A DNA stretch of 64,000 nt from Hymenochaete sp. R1 (taxonomy: Eukaryota > Basidiomycota > Agaricomycetes > Hymenochaetales > Hymenochaetaceae). The DNA lies in the NCBI GenBank assembly GCA_019400425.1, contig JAFREE010000062.1, positions 1 to 64,000 on the forward strand, written 5' to 3'. Of the stretch, positions 34,505 through 45,731 are shown in pieces (the first letter of the stretch is position 1; the number at the start of each line of letters is the position of its first letter). The position numbers were made by a program, and so were the translations under genes. Under the pieces are notes generated by a model. It saw only the letters and a program-made list of their open reading frames with translations, ran no database searches and was not told the DNA's origin.

Positions 34505-36842
34505 CATTTCTTTACATCTCCTTCTCCGACACCGAGCGCCTCATCGACGACGCTGCTAAGAACCAGGTCGCGATGAACCCCCATCACACTGTGTTTGATG
34601 CAAAGCGGCTGATTGGGAGGAGGTTTGAGGACGCGGAGGTGCAGGCTGACATGAAGCACTTCCCGTTCAAGGTGGTCAACAAGGGGGCGAAGCCATACAT
34701 TCAGGTTGAGTACAAGGGCGAGACGAAAGAATTCATAAGTTTTCTTCCGCGCTGTAATTTTGATCGATGGAGAAAAATGCTGACAACATCTTCGTTTGTT
34801 AGTCGCCAGAGGAAATCTCATCAATGGTCTTGACGAAGATGAGGGACACTGTCGAGTCCTACCTCGGTACCAGCGTCAATAAGGCCGTTGTCACTGTCCC
34901 CACCTACTTCAATGACTCGCAACACCAAGCCACAAGGACGCCGGTCTCATTGCCGGCCTTGACGTTCTGCGTATCATTAATGAGCCCACTGTCGCCACCA
35001 TTGCCTACGGTCTTGACAAGAAGGTCGAAGGCGAGCGGAACGTGCTGATCTTCGATCTCGGTGGAGGTACCTTCGATGTGTCGCTGTTGACCATTGAGGA
35101 AGGTATCTTTGAGGTCAAGGCCACCTCCGGCGACACGCATTCGGGCGTCGAGGACTTCGACAACCGTGTTGTCAACCACTTCGTCCAGGAGTTCAAGCGC
35201 AAGAACAAAAAGGGTGAGTACGTGCGCTTTTGGTTTCTATGAAATTTGTTTTACTGATTTATGTCTGTCGTGCGTAGATCTCTCATCGAACGCCCGCGCT
35301 CTCCGTCGTCTCCGTACGACTTGCGAGCGTTCCAAGCGTACTCTCTCGTCCGCCACCCAGACGTCCATCGAAATCGACTCCCTGTTCGAGGGTATCGACT
35401 TCTACACCTCCCTCGTGCGCGCGCGTTTCGAGGAGCTCTGCCAGGACCTTTGCCGCTCGATTCTCGAGCCCGTCGACAAGGTTCTCCGCGATGCCAAGAT
35501 CGGCAAGGCGCAGGTCTACGAGATCGTCCTTGTCGGTGGTTCCACTCGTATCCCCCGTATCGTCAAGCTCGTCTCCGATTTCTTCAACGGCAAGGCGCCC
35601 AACAAGTCGATTAACCCTGATGAAGCCGTTGCATACGGTGCGACCGTCCAAGCTGCCATCCTCACCGGTGACACCTCCGAGCAGACTTCCGAGATTCTCT
35701 TGCTCGACGTTGCCAGGCAAAGCCGGGAGCTCATTCGATTTGAGATGGAGACCGTCAGCTGTGCTATACACCTCTTCTCCATAGCCCGCCATTGTGCGTT
35801 TCTTCTCCGCGATTATGTAGTCCATGATCTCCCCCCTGACCGGCTTCTTCTCAATGTCCGTGATCCTCCACCGTCCAGACCTTCCGACCTTATCGTCCGC
35901 GTAACCGGTGACTTTGCCAAACTGACCCGTCTCGCGCGCGACCCTTCGGTATACCCCAACGCCCAACATCGCTGCGCCGAGCGTGAAGTACTGGACGTCG
36001 TCGAGGTCGATGAATCCGCAGGCGAAGAGACGGTCGACGTCTTCGGGTGTCAGGGTCGATGAGGACGGAATATCGAAAATGCCGTAAGAAGTTATGTAGC
36101 GGAGGTAGTGGAACGCCAGAGCCTTCGCGCGAGCTGGGTACTCTTCGACGACACCGGGGTCGACGGGGGCAAGTGGTGCGTCATCAAAGCCGTGCGTAAA
36201 GCGATAGTTGAAGTTGACCGGGAGGAGGGCGGAGTCAAAAAACTCGTTGAAGAAAAGACGGGAGGCGTCAGTGAGACCGGCGGCGGGTGTGAGGTCAAAG
36301 ATGTCGTCGGCCTGTTCGTTGTCGTTCCTATGGGCGGGAGAACCAATGTCGGCGATGGTGGCCGAGGATGAAGCCTCGACTTCTGACTGATTGTTGTTTG
36401 TATTCTGGAAAGACTACTTGTTAGTCACAGATGAGAACACAACTTGTCATATCACGTACTTCAGACTGGTATCGAAACCGCTGGTGGTGTCATGATGCCG
36501 CTCATCAAGCGCAACACGGCCATCCTGACGAAGAAGTCGGAAGTGTTCTCGACGTATGCCAATAATCAGCCCGGCGTGCTTATTCAGGTGTACGAGAGTG
36601 AGCGTGCACGCACGAAGGACAGCAACTTGCTCGGCGAGTTCGAGCCCACTAGCATTCCTCCCGCCCCTCGTGGTGTTCCTCAGATTGAGGTCACATTCGC
36701 TATCGGCGCCAACGGTATCATTAATGTCTCCACCGCCGACAAGTTGACTAGTAAGGCAAACAAGATCGTCGCCACCAACGATAAAGGTCGTATGTCGAAG
36801 GAAGAGATCAAGCACACGCCCTTAGAGGCCGGGAAATACAAA
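34505..36842 (+). pseudogene. Broken cytosolic HSP70 (Ssa-type), captured
   Basis: An HSP70 chaperone gene, disabled. The N-terminal ATP-binding start (DLGTTYS region) is missing; similarity begins at [18 protein letters not shown]. Pieces seen: 34505-34736, 34803-35213 ([26 protein letters not shown]), 35279-35714 ([26 protein letters not shown]) and 36467-36842 ([30 protein letters not shown]). It stops before the C-terminal lid. Lesions: a one-base deletion near 34934 shifts the frame, the donor at 34737 reads ataagt instead of gtaagt, and about 750 bp of foreign DNA sits between VA and GIETAGG. Introns are still present, so it arose from genomic DNA, not a retrocopy. It lies inside the inverted-repeat element between the two NLR genes. 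Confidence 0.9.
35715..36466 (-). pseudogene. Antisense fragment of an unknown gene inserted in HSP70
   Basis: On the minus strand a frame stays open from about 36404 to beyond 35715, more than 225 codons, with no Met start. It contains [75 protein letters not shown] and [20 protein letters not shown]. At its 5' side is a textbook intron at 36405-36459: donor gtacgt, branch-like ctaac about 16 nt before the acceptor, end tttccag. These signs say it was an ordinary host-type gene. I do not recognise the family. Junctions with HSP70 are abrupt, at gacgttgcc on the left and before tggtatcgaaacc on the right. It may be a transposon-mediated capture fused to the HSP70 piece. Confidence 0.6.
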
Positions 36843-37336
36843 GGTAGTCACACCTGCATTTGTTACTTATATTCTTTGTCAATGAAATCGAGAATAAATG
36901 AAAGCCTAGTCGCTTAAGAAATAAAGAAGAACATATTGTTTCTAATCCAGTGTGTACATTTGAGTTGATATTTGACTCCAATAAGCTTTGAGTTATAGCT
37001 CAATAAGATGTCCGAAACCAGTTACAAGAGATTACAATAATTCCTTTGCAAAATCATAACTTGTTATTGAATCCATTGCAATACAAGGTTGTAAATAGAG
37101 CCTAAGGAAAAGAATGTTCAAAGTACTATATAGCTCAAATATATTGCAGGGAATAGAATAGGTGGGAATAGGCCACAAATCATGAGAATTGAGATTAATT
37201 AGCTTGAATGACATTCAGAATATTGAAGAGCGTAGAAAAAACGGTACATGAAATAAATAATTGTAGTGGAATAGTACTTATGACCTAAATAAAAGAATTA
37301 TTTGACCAGAAATGCTCAGAAAGCTGAGAATTGTGA

Positions 37337-37352
37337 GGGTGTTCCCCTGACG
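37337..37352 (-). repeat. Right terminal inverted repeat
   Basis: The sequence gggtgttcccctgacg is the exact reverse complement of the left terminus at 33409-33424. Confidence 0.85.
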
Positions 37353-38051
37353 TTGTTGATCACTCGTCTGCGATCTTTTTTTGGGGGTACACTGTACAAG
37401 TAATAATCTATATTTTATCGTGTGTAGTTATGTCAACTACACGACTATATCACCTACAAGAACATATTTATTGCTCACAGAAGTGTAATAAATAAAAACA
37501 TATAAAAGTAGACCAGGCAAGATCGGTGTTCAGCCAAGATGACGTCGCGACTTGCTCGGAGATGAGAAACCAATTACCGAATTAGGCTGGCACGCTAACT
37601 ATTTACGGAAGAAAGATTGACACAAGTACAGTCACTTCGACGACGACGTGGATATCGATGCCGTAATGCGTAATGGTGAATTCTCTCGTCCGTCTCGTGC
37701 CAGTGGGTGGTCTAAAGTCACAGCTCATTGACTTTGGAAGATGGGGCCCCAGTTTTTCTTCATCCTTCAGAAATAAAAGCCAATTTTGTTTCATTTCACA
37801 AGGATAACACGGAACCTCAAAACCAACCAGCCTTCAAGAATTTGACCATCATGATGCAGGGTCTTTTACCATAGCCACATTGCAGTGACTACAACTTGAT
37901 AAGTGAGCCATCATCGTCAATCCATGGCAATAACCACCGCTTTTACCCGCCTGCTAGACACCCTTGGTCGTAATAAGCGCTCGCTCCTTCTGAGTCAGTG
38001 GACCCGAGGACATCGTAACATAGCTTGCACTTGGGCTTGCTTTTCACCGTC
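37353..38051. other. Upstream region of the second NLR gene
   Basis: About 700 bp between the right end of the inverted-repeat element and the ATG at 38052. It begins with an AT-rich stretch (to about 37510), then becomes more balanced. I see no gene. It must contain the promoter of the second NLR gene, but no clear TATA box near the expected position stood out. Confidence 0.4.
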
Positions 38052-41000
38052 ATGTCACCTGGACCAGCAAAAAAGCAGTACTTCATTCTAAGTGGTAAGG
38101 TGGATATTTTCCATGGATCCCTCACCATGCTGCTGAAGAGCATCTGCCTACCTTTCAGTGATAAGTGCTACAGATGTCAGTTTGGGTTTGAGGAGGAGAC
38201 TCTCAGGAAGTGACCCCCGGCTTTTCGTTGAAATGGCCATCCTTGGACCTGGAGTGGGATCGAAGCAACGAACAAATATCGCAGTTCTTAAAAAATCCCT
38301 TCCGCAGTGGAACGAAGACTTACCGATGTAAGAGGAATATGAACACTCGGGTTGTTCTGTACTAACTGCCACTTATCAGAGTTGCAGATGTTGGGTGCGA
38401 AGGGCTTGAGATAAAGCTTTACGATGACGTGGGGTTGGAAGACTTGATCGGGACTGGCAGCATTCCGTGGGGCGACATTAGTCAGGCTCTGCGTAAAAAT
38501 GAAGGCGGAAGGGATTGTACGTGCTGTTTCCGTCCGTGACTTCTTCGCTGACCAGTACAAAGCTCGACTTTCTGTCTATAATAAGGAAAAGGAAAGAGCT
38601 GCGGTCACTTTTCGGCTCAAGCAATCTACTAGAGAGGAGAACCTGAAGATTGCACTCAGAAACACTCTCAGGGATTTAAATTCCAATTACGGGCGTCAAA
38701 AGGCAGAAATATTTGTTGCATCAATTGATAATATTTCCCGTCTTGCAAAGACATCCCTTGTTGGTGAAGTTTCCGACTCGCTACAAAAGCACATCCCTGC
38801 CCTAGATGCGTTTGTCGATGCCGTTGACAATGTTGCGGAAGTAAGCAAATCACTATCCTGCTTATTCGTTTGCTCAAACATGATCTAGGCACATCCCTAT
38901 CTGCAACTGGCTTGGAACGTTACAACTATAATGTACAAGGTATGTGTTCGTGTAGGTAATCGATTGCTTAAACTTCAATATTATTATATATAGATTGTTT
39001 CAGCTCAATTGAAAAGAGATAAACGTGTGATCAAGCTTATGGAAGCTGTAGCCGAAACCTTTCCGCTCGTTCACGAAGCCAAGAGTGTCAATACACAAAG
39101 GCTTTTAAAGTCGTTTGAAAGCGCGATGACTCGCCTTATCGATCTGCTCTTTACAATCTGTGTTTTCGTCCGGGAGTATTCTCGTCAATCTTTCTTCGGT
39201 GAGTCCTCGAGTTCACGGACAAATTGCTATGACTGAATGCCAGGTTAAGAGCGTACAAACAGCCCTGTGCGAAATATCGAGTTAGACGGCTTCCTTAAGC
39301 AGCTGGAGAAATCAAAGCGAGATCTTCGCGATGGTTTTATTCTTCAGGTAAAACAGAGCCAAGACTTGTTAGGTCAGCAGTGTTTATCGTTCGAGATCCG
39401 TTGCGCAAAATTCATATTTTTCAGACCTGCGCTTCAAACTCAGCCTACAGGGCCAGGACGGATGGAACCGTCCCCAATGCCTCAAAGGAACACGTAAGGA
39501 GCTGATCAAGGATATCAATGATTGGTTCCGAGACGAGAAGTCGTCCCCGATTTTCTGGCTTAATGGTGCAGCTGGTACCGGCAAAAGCACAGTTGCCACA
39601 ACCATAGCTGTCGCGATGAACGACAAAGGCCTCCTTGGCTCTTACCAGTTCTTCGTTCTGGGAAAGAGGCTCAGCAATGCCGGATCAACTATCCGAAGAC
39701 TTGCCTTTGACTTGGCAGAAGTCAATGCCGAGGTTGCTTTCGCCATTCAAACTTCTGTTGGTGGTTCGTATCACCTATCTCTTCCGTTTGAGGAGCAAGT
39801 CAAAAGGCTTCTTGTCGATCCTCTCCGGAAGAGTTTCATGGAGATGAGCCGACCAACTCTCATCATTCTAGACGCTTTGGATGAATGCAGAGGCGCATCT
39901 CAAATTTGCTCCATGATTAAACAAGTAGCAGCATGCACGAACAAGAAGTTCAAATTTTTGATCACCAGTCGTCCGGTGAAAGAAATAGCGGATACCCTCA
40001 ACAACACAAAAGTCTGCGGAGCCCAATTGTATGCGAAGAACTCCTACCGCGATGTTCGAGCATTCATGGATGTAGAACTTCGAAAAGCTTTAGGAGCGAA
40101 AGTGCGAGACGTACCTTCGCTCACGAAGGCGATTGATAATCTATCAGCCAAGGCTGGGGGATTGTTCATCCATGCTTCTACGCAGATCCGTTTCATCAAC
40201 GACAGCACGTACCGTTTGGACAGGTTGAACATTTTACTGAAAAATGCGCAATTTGACGGCTTGGATGGTTTATACGAAACAGCTCTCTCGACCCTTCTTC
40301 AGTGGTCAGAATGTCGAGTCGAGTATTCGTTGGTGATGGCCTTCATCATAAGCAAGAAAGGAAGGCTTCGATCATCGAAGGAAATCGACGAGCTACTCGG
40401 ATTTTCCAAAGCCCGATCAAGTGTTGAGCTTCTTTCAAAAATGAGGTCCGTACTGGCGTTTGAGGACGGAAAAACCATCGGCGTTCTTCACGCATCTTTC
40501 CCGGATTTCGTCACCAAATCAAGTCGGAAAGGTCAGCCATGGCACATAGACCTCGCCCAGCAGAATGGAATAATTGCCGCTCGATGTTTCCAGGTCATGA
40601 AAGGCTTGCAGTTCAATATCTGCAAGCTCCCTACATCACTGATTTACACTCGCGAGATCAAGGACCTCCAGCAGCGCATCAAAAAGTACATTTCAGAGCC
40701 TCTTCGCTATGCATGCATGTATTGGTCAGCCCACTTAAAGGACACACCTTTCGAGGTCAAGATAGCGGACGAGCTCAAATATTTGCTCAAAAAGCGATTT
40801 ACGTTCTGGTTGGAAGTTCTAGGCGTATTCGGAAAGGTGGAAGCAGCAGGACACGCACTGGGGTACGCTATTTCATGGACGTGTGTGAGTTAATTTTTTG
40901 AAATGTTACGTGATTTAAGAAGCTGGACTCCACACAGACATATGACAGTCAATTGCTGTCGCTTTTACGAGAAGCTCGAGGTCTTGTAAACACTTACGGT

Positions 41001-43265
41001 TCCGCGATATCTGATTCCGTCCCACACATATACCTGTCTATGATTCTCTTTGCAAGCAAGGATTCGGAGTTAGCAAGGCGATACACAGCGGAATCGCCTC
41101 CCATTGCTCGCTTGGACAGGCGCGGCGAAAAGCACCCCAGTCCCGTATTGAATACTCTTTCTGCGAATGGGAAATCGATATCAAAAGGCGTTTTGTCGCG
41201 CGATGGCAATCGCATTACAGTCCTCTCCAACGACGGCGATGTCAACGTATGGGACTGTGAAACGGGCAAGTTACTACACAGCCTTGTTGCGCCCGTCAAG
41301 GAAAATACCCTACCCGCTTCATGCCACTTGACTTCTTCATACGATTCCGAGAAGGTCATGTTCGGTTACCAAAATGGTGAAATAGAAAGTGTGCAACTAA
41401 AAACTGGTGAACGGAAAAAGGGGCCCTCCGTCGTTAACACCAACCGACTTCTGTGTATTTCCTGTCTATCGGACGAGGTTGGGATTGTTTCAATCCATAC
41501 AAACGGGGAGATCAAAAAGTTCGACAAATCGCTGAATTACCAAAGCTCTCAGTACATTCAACACAAGGCCACACTTAGTGTAGCTACCATCTGCGAAAGT
41601 GCCTCAAAAGCTGCGGTGTGGATAGACGGCGGGCGGATAATGACCTGGGATTTCAAGAAGGCAGGCGCTCAACTTATCTCTACTGTAGACAAAAAACCAC
41701 AGGTCCCAAACATTCAACTTGCCTGGTCAGGCAGCGGCGATGGTCTTGTTTACAGCTCAACCGAGAAAAATCTCAGGAAGACTCCTCAATACCACTCAGA
41801 GGTGCGGGTTTACGTGAAACCATTTGGAAATCACGTAGGGAAAATGGAGGCTGACATTGACGTTGGATCGCTTGCGTTATCCCGTAATACCTCTTTGGTT
41901 GCAGCTTCGTGTAAGAGGACAGGAATCATCTCTGTTTGGACGACTCGTACGGGGGACCTCATAAACAGATTTTCCGACAGCATGTGCAGCAAATTCCTGT
42001 TCTTCTCTCCAGATATGTCCCGTATTTACGCTGGTGGTGACCGTGAGGTTCAGATACTTGACGTACAAGCGGATGGCATTCTCTACGCGGAGGTGTCTCG
42101 TCGGCATTGCGTCACCAGCCTTTCCATAACAGAATCCGGGAATGTTGTTGCAGTACTTGTCGGGAAAGGTGCGGATGAAACCCGAAAGTGCACTTTATGC
42201 ACCTGGATGGCTGGCTATAAACAAAAACGAACAGTCGACGTGGGCAAAACCAACGGTGTATTGTCGCAAAACGGGGGCTATTTTTGGCAATATAACGACG
42301 CTGGAGACGTATGGGAAACAGGAAAGGCTAAACGGATTTACGGCATCGCGTGTCTTGCCACGGACCTTAAAGGACCTGTCGTTTCGAACGCAATCTCAAA
42401 TGATGGTGCATCTTGTGCGAGAGCCACTAAACAGGAAATATGTATTCGGAAGACTGGTCGTGGCAAACCGATTAAAATCGGACGTGATGTGCTGGGCGAT
42501 ACTCGTATAAGCCAAATCAGATTCACGCCGGATAGCAAAAATATCGTTTCTGTGGAAGAGAAACAGTCGAGTCACCGGCTACGACTGTGGGATGTGGAGA
42601 AGGGAAGATGTCTGTGGTCTCGCGATTGCCCCGGTCCTTCCGAACAGATCCATTCCATATCTTTCGGCCGCTCGTCCAGCGGTGCTGGTAAGGGGAGCGT
42701 AGCTTTGGGCAGAGCTCGATCTCTGGTGATTTGCAACTTGGATACGGGCAAAGTCGAGCTTAATCGAAGCGGAATCAAGGACTTTGACAAGGCGCTCAAC
42801 GGAGGTTCGGTAGGTTTTACGGAGGATGGATCCAAACTTTTACTTTCAGATGCGATAGCAAACATCACAATCCGGAGTGCGGATTCCGGCAACGTCAAAA
42901 GCGGGCCTTTTTCTATCGGCCATTTGTCTAATGTCAGAGACTTGGGTTCCAAAGTGAAGGTCTCTGGTAACGGAAAGCGTTGCGTCTATTATGACGCGGA
43001 TGGTGCCATCAACGTACGCATCATTGACAATAAATGGCAGTCCGAACATTTCGAAGGAGCCGAAGAGAATGAGTGGACTCGCGAGTTCGTTCGCTCTGTC
43101 GGTAGACTGAAGAAGTGGACACTCCATGACGATAAATGGATAAAGGACGAGAAAGGAAATTTACTAGTTTGGGTTCCAGCAGACTATCGCAAAACGCTCT
43201 TCTCCCCACACACGGAAGCTATTCTGAATGTCCCTTTCTCTACGCGTGTCATTTTTAGATACTGA
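38052..43265 (+). CDS. NLR/STAND protein: C2-like, NACHT, propeller (copy 2)
   Basis: Tandem paralogue of the gene at 28122, same order and intron phases. Exons 38052-38094, 38159-38327, 38380-38516, 38563-38840, 38889-38939, 38994-39198, 39250-39372, 39425-40884, 40938-43265 give 1597 residues; exons 5, 6 and 7 match copy 1 exactly in length (51, 205, 123 nt). The C2-like part has DPRLFVEMAILGPG and LPQWNEDLPM. NACHT shows GAAGTGKST and LIILDALDECRG. The C-terminal propeller ends with WIKDEKGNLLVWVPADYRKT. The start of exon 4 rests on an AAAG acceptor and a short 46-nt intron; exon 7 uses a TTAAG acceptor because the upstream CAG would bring a stop into frame. Divergence from copy 1 is spread over the protein, strongest in the propeller, as expected for an old duplication of recognition proteins. 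Confidence 0.91.
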
Positions 43266-45600
43266 CTATGTTTGAGAATTTTCTCACCGGTGCTCATGAT
43301 TGTTCTCTTTGTCTTTTCTTCCTCCTTTGGGATGAGCTTTCCTTCTTGTTGTACGAGTAGTACTACGGATGCGATCCTTTCTGCTATCCCCGTCGATGTT
43401 GCCTGTATGAGTTCAGTCTTGTTTAGATGTACTAGTAATATTGTATTGTTTCCGACTAAGTGTCCAACCAATCGCTACCATGATAATTCCCCCTTTAATT
43501 ATCAGTTTTTCATTTCTATTCCCTGTTGTCTTTGTTGGTGATTGGATCCTGAACCGGGCGTGAACAAGGACATAACGAGTTTCGGCAGTTAGTAGAAGGC
43601 CATTGAGGCTACTCACCATCGTTGATGAAAACCATCGGATACACTGGCAGATGTCCCGGTAAGAATACGAGTCTTAACATCGCTTCATGAGCCGCGAATA
43701 TTCAGGAACTGGACGTGAGAAAGGGCACAACGTTGGGTTAACTCATAACGCCATCCTGAAAACGAACCGAGTCCACTTGAACGAAGCAGTGTTTATCCCA
43801 ATAGGAAAGATGGCTATATCAAACACGAAACACAGAAGCGAAACAATGCAAGATACCTGAGATGCGACATTGACCGAGATTCCGAGTGTATCAAAATCAG
43901 GAAATTATTGTGAGATAAGCGTCGACTGTCGACTATGGCTGAAGAAGAGAGCAGAGCAGAGGGACCGGGGTGGAGTCCGATATGTTTTATCGCATTTGTG
44001 TGCGGCTCTTGTTAAGGTTCGGATTCGGAGGCGGTACATATATGAGATGAGATGTTCGGATTCTTATGAGAAAGGGGATGTTATCCCTGTAAGCCTGTAT
44101 GAGAGGGTACATGAGAGACCACTACGACTATGTAACAAACCGATGCACTCACCTGAACGGAACCGCCTAGACGACGGAGCGAAATGTGAGGAAAAGAATC
44201 AAGGAAACTGCGTCGAGTTTCTCGTCGATAACTTGTTGTTTGACGGCAGACATGCTTTTGATATCCCAGTGTTCCATGCATGTTATTAGCCTTCCTCCTT
44301 GCTTGCTCGTGTGGTCGTGGTCAAGAAGCTGAATAAGCCGCTCACAGACAAAATAGGCGCCCATGCCTATGCATGACGTTACTAATTGTAGGTCCACAGA
44401 TACTTAACATAGGCAATGATCGGCACTCCGTGAACACACCGAAAATAAGGACTTTGCTCCTAGGCCTGGTCTCGGACGTTCGAATATGGAATAGGAGTCG
44501 TCCAAAAGGTTCACCAATGCTGAGAGAATGCTTCGTCTTATTATTCTTGCCATGAAACACCTGACCCGTCCACCTTTTCGAAACCAGGCCACGGCATGGC
44601 CATGCTGAGACTGAGAGCAACGCGTTCAGGTTCAATTTGAAGCCCATGCCATCGCTGATTGTCTGATCACCTTCTTCGTCTCCTCCACGCGCACTCGTTC
44701 CAGGCCAATCATGTCGCGAAGGACGGGTAAAGAAAGGAGGCGATCGCGATTGGATTGGATTGGGAGGATATGGACGACAGCGCACTCGGACCTTGGTTAA
44801 GAGCGAGACTAGGACACACTTGGCGCCGTGTGGGGTTTAGAATCAGACATTGGGTGGAAAAGCTGTGTCTCAACGTCTGCAATACGATTCGTGTTTGGGT
44901 CCCATGGCCAAGTCCCACCCACCTCCGAAGGGAGAGTTCTCCTTAAAGCGGAAAGTTCGATAACCTCGTGGACTTCTTGTCGTATGTTGTCCAGTTTCTG
45001 GCGTCGTCATCGTTCCAACTACGAGTCACCGATATGCCATTCTTAGCGTGGACATCGCCGAAGAAGGCCTCAAGGACGAAAGAACTTTAAGAAGAACGGT
45101 CGGAGTGGAAGTCTGACTTTTAACAGTGCGGGTTCTAGTCCCTCCAGCCTATCAGAGATCTCGCCGTAACGGTAAACCCCCTCCTACGACCTCGCCATTC
45201 GATTGCCATTGCCATTCAAGCACGGCTGCAATCCCCCGAAACTCATTTCTTTTTCTTCAAACCCAGAGTCTCCTGTCTCATCCCTCTTTCGCCCTTGGGC
45301 TTGGAAAGACCGCGCCTTCACCTCCGCCGTGCGCGCAGGATGGAGGGGTAGGGGCATGTGGTCAAATACTCAATCGCTCTCGGAATCTGACGCGCGCGCC
45401 CCTGCTATTCTCGGGTGTTATGATACGATACGATATGATAATTTCGAGCCGGTGCTTTGAGCTTCCTTTCTATTTTCCAGGTCGGATCGGGGCTTCTATG
45501 GTTTCGTGATGCGGGTGTGGCATTGGCAATAAGATCCGCGCTGTCGGTGTATGTTTGTGTGGTGGAACGAAATGATGGAAGGCTACTCGATATTTGAGGA
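43266..45600. other. Intergenic stretch without recognisable gene
   Basis: About 2.3 kb after the second NLR gene. Short frames exist on both strands but none has a domain or a splice pattern I can support. A cysteine-containing frame at 43272-43541 begins with TTG and was rejected. Confidence 0.45.
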
Positions 45601-45603
45601 AGG

Positions 45604-45613
45604 TATATATAAG
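45604..45613 (+). promoter_or_regulatory. TATA box of the four-pass membrane protein gene
   Basis: The sequence tatatataag lies about 120 bp before the ATG at 45732 and is followed by a pyrimidine-rich leader (cctctcctctcacc). Spacing and context fit a core promoter. Confidence 0.6.
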
Positions 45614-45731
45614 GGACCGTGTGGGTGCTGCCACTCGTGTATTCGTGTGGACTCCCGAGTTCCTCACTCTCCTCCTCTCCTCTCACCTACGTTCATCCCC
45701 CCCTCGACTGTCGTCGTTCCCCAATTTCAAG

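Larger units (their letters stand above)
33409..37352. mobile_element. Pack-type TIR element carrying captured gene pieces
   Basis: A perfect 16-bp inverted repeat, cgtcaggggaacaccc at 33409-33424 and its complement at 37337-37352, bounds 3944 bp. Matching continues imperfectly inward (an aattct block and final gc), making about 25 of 30 positions. Inside are two AT-rich arms that share a direct aaaaacggtacat (33492 and 37237). The cargo is a broken HSP70 gene, an antisense fragment of another gene and a third possible fragment. No transposase is seen, so the element would be non-autonomous. The target-site duplication is unclear: only tt on both sides. The ends resemble hAT-like CAGGG termini but the superfamily is not settled. 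It sits 16 bp past the stop of the first NLR gene, presumably in its 3' untranslated region. Confidence 0.72.

Noticed and set aside
35283..35714. Minus-strand open frame running on across HSP70
   Set aside because: This part is antisense to conserved HSP70 codons; only the portion right of 35715 is non-HSP70 sequence.
43272..43541. Signal-like, cysteine-containing frame just after the second NLR gene
   Set aside because: Starts at TTG, the cysteine spacing fits no hydrophobin or effector family, and it lies in the expected 3' untranslated region.
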